A stretch of 13,357 nt of DNA. It comes from Candidatus Spyradenecus faecavium (lineage in GTDB: Bacteria; Verrucomicrobiota; Kiritimatiellia; RFP12; DVOR01). Positions 1-5,767 of the stretch are shown here, in pieces (the stretch's first letter is position 1; each line of letters begins with the position of its first letter). Position numbers and translations under genes: made by a program. The notes below the pieces were generated by a model. That model had not been told where the DNA came from. It saw only the letters and a list, made by a program, of their open reading frames with translations, and did no database searches. Location: the NCBI GenBank assembly GCA_018713405.1, contig DVOR01000027.1:1-13357 (forward strand), read 5' to 3'.

Positions 1-1
1 C

Positions 2-337
2 ATCGAGGACGGCACCTTCGCCCCGGCCGCCTACGACAAGGCCCGCCTCCGCGTCCAGGCCGTCGTCCAGGCCCCCTCCACCTCCGCCGTGCGCTACAGC
101 CGCAACAAGCACAACGTCCCCGACGAATACCACGTCATCCTCACCGCCCGCCTCTACGTCTTCGACGCCAAGACCGGCGCCACCTACGTCAACGGCAAGC
201 CCATCGCCGCCGTGGACTCCGCCCTCACCCGCGAGGACTATCAGACCGGCATCCAGGACGCCCTCCCCCGCGTCTCCCGCCGCCTGGCCCAGGTCATCCT
301 CACCGAGCTCCATTCCCTCGACCTCCCCCAGGAGTGA
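2..337 (+). CDS. C-terminal part of an unrecognised protein (possibly envelope-related)
   Basis: An open frame enters from the left edge and ends at TGA 335-337, leaving 111 residues; the true start lies outside the window. The visible part has alternating polar/hydrophobic stretches suggestive of beta strands (around YHVILTARLYVFDAKTGATY), then a final helix-like segment rich in Leu, Ala and Arg that ends in LPQE. This outline (a 'variable in its dimension of tG' strand pair followed by an amphipathic C-terminal helix) recalls small outer-membrane lipoproteins such as LptE or CsgG/LpoB-like proteins, but no diagnostic motif is visible and the N-terminal lipobox would be outside the window. 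Its last codons contain AGGAG (330-334), which serves as the ribosome-binding site of the next gene 7 bases downstream, so the two are probably co-transcribed. The coding status is well supported by continuous G/C-ending codons; the function is unassigned. Confidence 0.7.
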   Translation: MEDGTFAPAAYDKARLRVQAVVQAPSTSAVRYSRNKHNVPDEYHVILTARLYVFDAKTGATYVNGKPIAAVDSALTREDYQTGIQDALPRVSRRLAQVILTELHSLDLPQE

Positions 338-344
338 CCGCCCC

Positions 345-1538
345 GTGACCCTCCCCACGCTCGCCCCGACCGACGCCTGCACCGGCTGCTCCGCCTGCCG
401 CGCGGCCTGCCCGCGCGATGCCATCGCGATGGCCGCCGACGGCGAGGGCTTCCTGCGGCCGAACGTGGACGCCGCCAAGTGCGTGGGTTGCCACGCCTGC
501 GAACGCGCCTGCCCCGTCCTCGCGCCCGGCGCGGCCGACCCCGCGCCCACCTGCTTCGCCGCGCGGACCCGCGACGGGACGCTCCTGCGCGAGAGTTCCT
601 CCGGCGCGCTCTTCACCGAGCTCGCGCGCCCCGTCCTGGCCGCGGGCGGCGTCGTCTTCGGGTGCGTCTGGGACCAAGGGACGCCCCTCACCGCCATCCA
701 CGCCGCCGCCGAGGACGCGGCCGGGTTGGCGGCCATGCGCGGCTCCAAGTACGTCCAGAGCGACCTGCGCGACACCTTCCGCGAGGCCCGCGCCGCGCTC
801 CGCGCCGGCCGCCGCGTCCTCTACACCGGCACCCCCTGCCAAATCGCCGGGCTCCTCCGCTTCCTCGGCCGCCCCGACCCCAACCTCCTGGCGGTGGAGA
901 TCATCTGCCACGGCGTCCCCAGCCGAGCCGTCCTCAGCCGCTTCGCCCAGACCCTCGTCAAAGGCTCCGAACCCCCGCCGCGCGCCTTCTCCTTCCGCGA
1001 CAAGACACTCGGTGCCTGGGCCAATCCGGCCCTTGGTTGGCGCCTGCCCGACGGTAGCCAAGCCGCTCAGCCCTTTTATGGCACCGATTACGGTCTGGCC
1101 TTCGCTTTCGCCGTCAGTTTCCGCACCTCTTGCTTTCGGTGTGTCGCGAAATCCGGCGCGAGTGGCGCGGATCTCACCATCGGCGACCTCTGGGGCGTCT
1201 CCGAGGCCTGCCCGCGGTTTGACGACGGCCTTGGCGTCTCCGTCATCGCGGCGCACACCGCTGTCGGTCGCACCGTACTCGATGCCATCGCCCCTCGCCT
1301 GGACGCCGTTTCGCTCGCATCCGAGGTCGCCCTCCGTGGCAATCCCCGTTATTTCAGTCCCGTCCCCGCGCATCGCCGCCGGGCCTGGTTCATGGCGCAT
1401 TTCCAACGCGGCTCTTTCCACGCCGCGGTGAACTACGCTCTCGGCGGCCCTTGGCCTCGTCGTCTTGCCGCCCGCGCCTGGCGGGTGGCGCGGCGCGTCG
1501 TCGCCCGCTTCGTTCGTACACAAAATAGGGGGGGGTAA
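345..1538 (+). CDS. FrhB-family (coenzyme F420 hydrogenase/dehydrogenase beta subunit-like) iron-sulfur protein
   Basis: This 397-residue protein starts at GTG 345, ten bases after AGGAG. Its N-terminus carries two ferredoxin-type 4Fe-4S motifs: Cys12, 15, 18, 22 and Cys46, 49, 52, 56, each CxxCxxCxxxCP. Then come the signatures of the FrhB N- and C-terminal domains: GSKYVQSD near residue 130, TGTPCQIAGL near 160, a CHGVPS motif near 190, and an FRTSCFRC / DLTIGDLWG segment near 260-285. Family members outside methanogens are flavin- and Fe-S-containing oxidoreductases of unclear substrate, frequently encoded in exopolysaccharide or capsule clusters. A nitroreductase follows 54 bases downstream, which fits that context. 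From about base 1000 onward third positions become noticeably richer in T than in the first 600 bases. The gene ends in a run of eight G (1528-1535) just before TAA. Family assignment is firm; the reaction is not known. Confidence 0.9.
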   Translation: MTLPTLAPTDACTGCSACRAACPRDAIAMAADGEGFLRPNVDAAKCVGCHACERACPVLAPGAADPAPTCFAARTRDGTLLRESSSGALFTELARPVLAAGGVVFGCVWDQGTPLTAIHAAAEDAAGLAAMRGSKYVQSDLRDTFREARAALRAGRRVLYTGTPCQIAGLLRFLGRPDPNLLAVEIICHGVPSRAVLSRFAQTLVKGSEPPPRAFSFRDKTLGAWANPALGWRLPDGSQAAQPFYGTDYGLAFAFAVSFRTSCFRCVAKSGASGADLTIGDLWGVSEACPRFDDGLGVSVIAAHTAVGRTVLDAIAPRLDAVSLASEVALRGNPRYFSPVPAHRRRAWFMAHFQRGSFHAAVNYALGGPWPRRLAARAWRVARRVVARFVRTQNRGG

Positions 1539-1592
1539 AGCGTTATGCATTCCCCATGAGGCCCTTCCCCCGCATTCAGGAGGAGGGATCCC

Positions 1593-2606
1593 ATGGATTT
1601 GCGCTCGCTGCGTGACCATTGGTTCACCAAGCCGTTGTTTCTCGCCCTGCAGTGGATCGCCTGGCGTCCGTGCATCCGCGCGCTCCGATATACGTCCTAT
1701 GACCGCTTCCGCATGAAGCGCGCGGCCTGGTTCCGCGGCGCACGCACGAAGGAGAACGCGACGGCGCGAATCGTGATGCAGTATCACGTGCTGGAGAAGG
1801 GGCTGACGATGCCCGCGCGGCGGAGCAACTTCGGGCACAAGGCCATCCTGGCGCTGGCCGCGGACTGCGAGGCCTACGTGCGCGACTTCGGCGAGACCCT
1901 GCAGGTCCTGCACGCGGTCGGGACGTTGCGCGCCTACGACGCGCTCCACGATGCCGCGGCGCGCGCCGAGGACCCCGCGTTCTGGGAGCCCTTCACGGCG
2001 GCGCTTGGGCGCCTGCCGACCGTGCCACCTGCCGTTGAGCCGCATACCACGCGCGAGGCCTTCTACGCCGCCAACAAGGCGGACTTCGCGACCTTCGCGC
2101 GCTCGCGCCACACCTTGCGGCACTATGCCGGCCCGCTTTCCATCGAGCGCATCCGCGCGGCGGCGGAATTGGCCTTCGAGACCGCGCCCTCGGCGTGCAA
2201 TCGTCAGCATGTGCGCCTGCGGTGCATTGGCGACCACGACCTGCGCGACAAGATCCTGGCCCTGCAGGGCGGTGCGCGCGGCTTCGGCCACTTGGCCGAC
2301 AAACTGCTCGTCATCACCGCCGACCTGGACGACACCGTCATGGCCGAGGAGCACAACGACGTCTACGTCGAGGGCGGCATCTTCCTGATGAACCTCTGCT
2401 ACGCGCTCCACTACCACCGCATCGCCCACTGCGTCCTGAACTGGTTCTGCAACCGCGACGGCGACCAGACCCTGCGCGCCCTCGTGCCCTCCATCCGTGA
2501 GACCGAGGTGGTGGTGGCCTTCATCTCCTGCGGCGAGGCCCCGGAGGAGTTTGACGTCGCGGCCTCCCCGCGCCGCCCGTTCGACGAGGTCTACGCCGAA
2601 GTCTGA
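1593..2606 (+). CDS. nitroreductase-family flavoprotein
   Basis: This 337-residue protein starts at ATG 1593, preceded by a strong purine-rich ribosome-binding site (AGGAGGAGGG, 1578-1587). The C-terminal half, from about residue 168, is a nitroreductase fold: SRHTLRHYAGPLSIERI is the conserved 'R-S-x-R-x-F' FMN-binding entry, followed by ETAPSACNRQ (the typical 'aPSacNrQp' turn) and a later stretch GGIFLMNLCYALHYHRIAHC that matches the dimer helix. The first ~160 residues are an N-terminal extension with many Arg/His/Trp residues and no motif I recognise; such extensions are seen in the nitroreductases of polysaccharide clusters. The likely cofactor is FMN and the electron donor NAD(P)H, by family knowledge. 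With the preceding FrhB-like protein it could form a small redox pair modifying a sugar or lipid-linked intermediate; that is inference. A GC-rich hairpin follows the stop. Confidence 0.85.
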   Translation: MDLRSLRDHWFTKPLFLALQWIAWRPCIRALRYTSYDRFRMKRAAWFRGARTKENATARIVMQYHVLEKGLTMPARRSNFGHKAILALAADCEAYVRDFGETLQVLHAVGTLRAYDALHDAAARAEDPAFWEPFTAALGRLPTVPPAVEPHTTREAFYAANKADFATFARSRHTLRHYAGPLSIERIRAAAELAFETAPSACNRQHVRLRCIGDHDLRDKILALQGGARGFGHLADKLLVITADLDDTVMAEEHNDVYVEGGIFLMNLCYALHYHRIAHCVLNWFCNRDGDQTLRALVPSIRETEVVVAFISCGEAPEEFDVAASPRRPFDEVYAEV

Positions 2607-2609
2607 TTG

Positions 2610-2665
2610 ACGGTCGCACAATGCCGCCGCACCCGGCCCCGCCCGAGCAGGGTGGGGCCGACCGT
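2610..2665 (+). other. GC-rich inverted repeats downstream of the nitroreductase gene
   Basis: ACGGTCG (2610-2616) is the exact reverse complement of CGACCGT (2659-2665). Nested inside, CGGCCCCGCCC (2634-2644) pairs with GGGTGGGGCCG (2650-2660) around the loop GAGCA, with one G-U pair. The two stems share two bases, so they could alternate or stack. There is no clear run of T after the stem, so it is not a textbook intrinsic terminator; it could be a terminator or attenuator ahead of the PurF-like gene. Confidence 0.45.
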
Positions 2666-2680
2666 TTCCCGGGCGGCGGT

Positions 2681-2720
2681 GGGGTGGGGGTCTGCGCGGG
2701 GGGCGGGGATTTGGTAGAAT
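2681..2720 (+). promoter_or_regulatory. G-run cluster (possible G-quadruplex) next to a -10-like element
   Basis: Four G runs of 4, 5, 6 and 4 bases (2681-2684, 2686-2690, 2698-2703, 2705-2708) are separated by loops of 1, 7 and 1 bases, which satisfies the usual G-quadruplex sequence rule. Immediately after them lies TAGAAT (2715-2720), a plausible -10 hexamer. No good -35 hexamer is visible 16-18 bases upstream, where the G runs lie. A promoter here would give a leader of about 28 bases before ATG 2755. The quadruplex motif is directly visible; the promoter is weakly supported. Confidence 0.35.
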
Positions 2721-2754
2721 GGGGGCGGTTTTTTCATTTGGGAAGGAGCTCGGC

Positions 2755-4239
2755 ATGGGCGGTTTCTTTGGCGTGGTGGCGAATGAGGGATGCGTCTCGG
2801 ATGTGTTTTTCGGGACGGATTACCATTCCCACATGGGGACGGTGCGCGGCGGCATCGTGGTTTACGCGGGCAAGGCGTTCCATCGGTCGATCCACAACAT
2901 CCGCAACACGCAGTTCCGCGCGCAGTTCGAGCGGGCGGCGACGCGCTTCGCGGGGCTGAACCCGAATTACGCGATCGGGGTGATCAGCGACCAGGACGAC
3001 CAGCCGATCCTGGTGCGGTCGCACCTGGGGATGTTCGCGCTGGCGTTCGTGGGGCTGGTGACGAACCTGGACGAGATCGTGGAGGAGCTGGTGCGGGACC
3101 GGACGACCCATTTCTGCGAGCTGGGCAAGGACAGCACGATCAACACGCTGGAGGTGTTGGCGATGCTGATCAACACGCGGGATTCCTTCGAGGAGGGCCT
3201 GGCCTACGCGCAGAGCCGGGTGGAGGGCTCGTGCTCGCTGCTGCTGCTCTCCGAGCGCGGGGTGCTCTACGCGGCGCGGGACCGCTTTGGGCGGACGCCG
3301 ATCGTGCTGGGCGAGAAGGAGGGGGGCGGCCGCGCGGTGACGATGGAGACGGCGGCCTTCCCGAACCTGGGCTACCGCCGGGTGCGGGACCTGAAGGCGG
3401 GTGAGATCGTGGCGATCTCGCTGGATGGGGTGGAGACGGTGCGCGAGGGCCGCGAGGAGTCGGCGATCTGCTCCTTCCTCTATGTGTACTATGGCTACCC
3501 CGCGAGCACGTACGAGGGCGTGGGCGTGGAGCGGACGCGCTACCGGAGCGGCGCCTTCCTGTCGCAGGCGGCGCCGGTGGAGGCCGACCATGTGGCGGGC
3601 ATCCCCGATTCGGGCGTGGCGCACGCGCTGGGCTATGCCTTCAAGAGCGGCATCCGTTACGCGCGCCCCTTCGTGAAGTACACGCCCACGTGGCCGCGCA
3701 GCTTCATGCCGCCGGACCAGAGCCTGCGCCAGAAGATTGCGAACATGAAGCTGCTGCCGGTGCCCGAGCTGATCGAGGGCAAGCGCCTCATCTTCTGCGA
3801 CGATTCCATCGTGCGCGGGACGCAGCTGCGCAACCAGGTGGGCCGCCTCTTCGACGCGGGCGCGAAGGAGATCCACGTGCGCATCGCCTGCCCGCCGCTG
3901 CTCTACAAATGCAAGTTCCTCACCTTCTCGCGCACCGAGAGCGTGATGGACCTGATCACCCGCCGCATCATCCTGGAGCTGGACGGCCCCGACGCGGACA
4001 TCCGCGCCTACCGCGACCCCGACGGCGAGCCTTACAAGCGCATGGTCGAGGAGATCCGCCGCCGCCTGGGCATGACCAGCCTGGCCTTCCAGCGGGTGGA
4101 GGACGTGGAGAAGTCCATCGGCATCGGGCCGAAGATCTGCACCTACTGCTGGACGGGCAAGGACATCTCCCTCAACGGCCACGGCGGCTGCAAGGGCAAC
4201 TGCGCCTGCTGCGGCGACAAGTGCGCGATGGAGAAGTGA
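2755..4239 (+). CDS. PurF-like amidophosphoribosyltransferase with degenerate glutaminase domain
   Basis: I start this 494-residue protein at ATG 2755, because AAGGAG (2743-2748) sits six bases upstream and the alignment to PurF begins there; an in-frame earlier start at 2719 would add 12 unrelated residues. The C-terminal phosphoribosyltransferase domain is intact: the PRPP loop CDDSIVRGT lies at 348-356, and VAGIPDSGVAHALGY and KYTPTWPRSFMP are PurF-like. The N-terminal Ntn-hydrolase domain keeps its fold signature (MGGFFGVV, then YHSHMGTVRGG) but the nucleophile Cys after Met is Gly2, the substrate Arg region reads SDQDDQ, and the oxyanion-hole 'HNGN' motif reads FVGL. Cys239, Cys386, Cys462 and Cys465 match the four Fe-S ligand positions of Bacillus-type PurF. 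A tail with Cys479, 483, 485, 486 and 490 follows. Proteins of the same 'MGGFFG' type occur in Bacteroidota, from memory. It probably makes phosphoribosylamine from free ammonia or plays another role; it ends one base before lpxK. Confidence 0.88.
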   Translation: MGGFFGVVANEGCVSDVFFGTDYHSHMGTVRGGIVVYAGKAFHRSIHNIRNTQFRAQFERAATRFAGLNPNYAIGVISDQDDQPILVRSHLGMFALAFVGLVTNLDEIVEELVRDRTTHFCELGKDSTINTLEVLAMLINTRDSFEEGLAYAQSRVEGSCSLLLLSERGVLYAARDRFGRTPIVLGEKEGGGRAVTMETAAFPNLGYRRVRDLKAGEIVAISLDGVETVREGREESAICSFLYVYYGYPASTYEGVGVERTRYRSGAFLSQAAPVEADHVAGIPDSGVAHALGYAFKSGIRYARPFVKYTPTWPRSFMPPDQSLRQKIANMKLLPVPELIEGKRLIFCDDSIVRGTQLRNQVGRLFDAGAKEIHVRIACPPLLYKCKFLTFSRTESVMDLITRRIILELDGPDADIRAYRDPDGEPYKRMVEEIRRRLGMTSLAFQRVEDVEKSIGIGPKICTYCWTGKDISLNGHGGCKGNCACCGDKCAMEK

Positions 4240-4240
4240 C

Positions 4241-5440
4241 GTGGCGCGGAGCCGGGTGCGCTTCATCGAGCGGCTGGAAAGCTTCGTCATCCCGCTCATC
4301 CAGCAGGAGGGCGCGGACCGCCAGGTGCGGGGCTTTTGGCCCAAGCTGCTGCTGGCCGTGCTGAAAGGCGTCTCGAAGATCTACGGCGCCGTCGTGCGCC
4401 TGCGGATGTGGTTCTTCCGCATCGGCGTCCTGCGCCGCTGGCCCCTGGGCTGCCAGGTGATCAGCGTCGGCAACGTGACGGCCGGCGGCACGGGCAAGAC
4501 CCCCGTGGTGGAGATCTTCGCCCGCGAGCTGACGCGCCAGGGCCGCAAGGTCGCCATCCTTTCGCGCGGCTACCGCCGCAAGGAAAAGCCCTTCCTCCAG
4601 CGCCTCTTCAGCGACACCATCGACCCCCCGCTGGTGGTGAGCGACGGCCGCCGCGTCCTCCTCGACTCCGAGACCGGCGGCGACGAGCCCTATATGCTGG
4701 CCACCAACCTGCCCGGCGTGGTGGTGCTGGTCGACCGCAACCGCGTGAAGTCCGGCCGCTACGCCATCAAGAAGTTCAAGTGCGACACCCTCGTGCTCGA
4801 CGACGGCTTCCAATACCAGCGCCTCAAGCACTCGCGCGACATCGTGCTGGTGGACAAGACCAACCCCTTCGGCAACGGCAACCTCCTGCCCCGCGGCGTC
4901 CTCCGCGAAGGCATCCAGAACCTCCGCCGCGCCGACTTCATCTTCATCACCAAGAGCGACGGCGACTCCGAGGCGCTCCGCGCCAAGATCCGCAAGCTGA
5001 ACCACCACGCCGAGATCATCGAGTGCCGCCACGCCCCCAAGCGCCTGAAGAACGTCTACGGCAAGACCAACCGCGACCTCACCTGGCTCGCCGGCAAAAA
5101 GGTCCTCGCCCTCTCGGGCATCGCCGTGCCGCAGAGCTTCGAGGCCTTCCTGCGCGGCTACGGCGCCGAGCTCCTCGAATGCGTCCGCTACGCCGACCAC
5201 CACCGCTACGCCACGCAGGAGATCATCAACGTCATCAACCGCGCCGCCGACCTGGGCTGCGACGCCGTCGTCACCACCGAGAAGGACGCCGTGCGCTTCC
5301 CGCGCCTGACCAACGTCGCCGTCCCCGTCTACTACCTCCGCATCGAGATCGAGATGCTCCGCGGCGCCGAGAACTTCCACGACGCGGTGGCGCACATCTG
5401 CTTCAAGCCCTTCGAGAGGCACCCCGATGCCGACCTGTGA
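4241..5440 (+). CDS. lpxK: tetraacyldisaccharide 4'-kinase
   Basis: LpxK phosphorylates the 4' position of the lipid A disaccharide at the inner face of the cytoplasmic membrane, the sixth step of the Raetz pathway. The 399-residue protein has an N-terminal hydrophobic anchor (about residues 36-60, KLLLAVLKGVSKIYG onward), the LpxK-type P-loop GNVTAGGTGKTP at 77-88, LSRGYRRK at 108-114, GGDEPYML at 146-153, LDDGFQYQRL at 186-195, the conserved AxHH-like DHHRY at 319-323, and TTEKDAVR near 345-352. A loop of about 20 residues lies between RGYRR and VVSDG. It starts at GTG 4241, one base after the stop of the PurF-like gene, with GGAG in that gene's last codons acting as ribosome-binding site, so translation is probably coupled. 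Its presence shows that the host makes lipid A. A repeat-derived hairpin follows the stop immediately. Confidence 0.95.
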   Translation: MARSRVRFIERLESFVIPLIQQEGADRQVRGFWPKLLLAVLKGVSKIYGAVVRLRMWFFRIGVLRRWPLGCQVISVGNVTAGGTGKTPVVEIFARELTRQGRKVAILSRGYRRKEKPFLQRLFSDTIDPPLVVSDGRRVLLDSETGGDEPYMLATNLPGVVVLVDRNRVKSGRYAIKKFKCDTLVLDDGFQYQRLKHSRDIVLVDKTNPFGNGNLLPRGVLREGIQNLRRADFIFITKSDGDSEALRAKIRKLNHHAEIIECRHAPKRLKNVYGKTNRDLTWLAGKKVLALSGIAVPQSFEAFLRGYGAELLECVRYADHHRYATQEIINVINRAADLGCDAVVTTEKDAVRFPRLTNVAVPVYYLRIEIEMLRGAENFHDAVAHICFKPFERHPDADL

Positions 5441-5441
5441 A

Positions 5442-5515
5442 GGGGCGCGAACGCGCCCCGGAGAACGGAGAACAGAGAACGGAGAACGGAGCGCGCGGCA
5501 AGCGCGCGACGGGCG
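5442..5515 (+). repeat. hairpin - 7-bp tandem - hairpin module, copy 1
   Basis: Right after the lpxK stop lies GGGGCGC/GCGCCCC around GAAC (5442-5459), then four units of GGAGAAC with one variant AGAGAAC (5460-5487), then a second stem CGCGC/GCGCG (5492-5508) and the phrase ACGGGCG (5509-5515). The same order of parts occurs on the opposite strand at 11791-11875 with different stem letters. The first hairpin could double as an lpxK terminator, although no T run follows. Confidence 0.8.
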
Positions 5516-5523
5516 GAGCCCCA

Positions 5524-5590
5524 AGACCATGCCAAGCCTCCAAACCGCCAAGCGTCCAATGGAGCGTCCCGCGTGCGCCGGTACGCCCTT
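5524..5590 (-). repeat. degenerate copy of the GCAGATTA-linked hairpin repeat
   Basis: Read on the minus strand, this contains the AAGGGCGTA...GCACGCGGGACGC core and the trailing CTTGG / TTTGGAGGCTTGG phrase found in better copies at 11684-11783. The stem GCGTGC (5571-5576) against GTACGC (5581-5586) holds with one G-U pair. The upstream CGCAGATT phrase is not recognisable. Confidence 0.45.
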
Positions 5591-5663
5591 GGCCTGCTCC
5601 CCATCCGCGCCACCCGCGGTTGCATTCCGCGGAGCCTGTGGCAGCTTTCAAGGAAACACAGAA

Positions 5664-5729
5664 ACGCAAGGGATGGGCACGGTAGTGAGGCGCAACGCGC
5701 CGAACGGTGAAGTGCCCAGGCCCTTGCGT
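5664..5729 (+). repeat. 66-bp three-part hairpin element, copy A
   Basis: Nested stems: ACGCAAGGG (5664-5672) with CCCTTGCGT (5721-5729); GGGCAC (5675-5680) with GTGCCC (5712-5717); GGCGC with GCGCC around AAC (5689-5701). A copy of the same length lies on the opposite strand at 12593-12658. The phrase CCCTTTGTGTCTTCG follows, and the murJ ribosome-binding site (AGGAGG, 5754-5759) lies 25 bases downstream, so the element would sit in the murJ leader if transcription comes from upstream. Confidence 0.85.
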
Positions 5730-5767
5730 TCCCTTTGTGTCTTCGTGGAAAACAGGAGGCGCGCGCC

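Noticed and set aside
2719..2754. Upstream start codon for the PurF-like protein
   Set aside because: The ATG at 2755 has AAGGAG at optimal spacing and begins the family alignment; the extra 12 residues overlap the -10-like element.
300..2756. An 818-codon open frame on the minus strand opposite the FrhB-like and nitroreductase genes
   Set aside because: It is a by-product of very high third-position GC; the translation is low-complexity with no domain, while both plus-strand genes have clear motifs and ribosome-binding sites.
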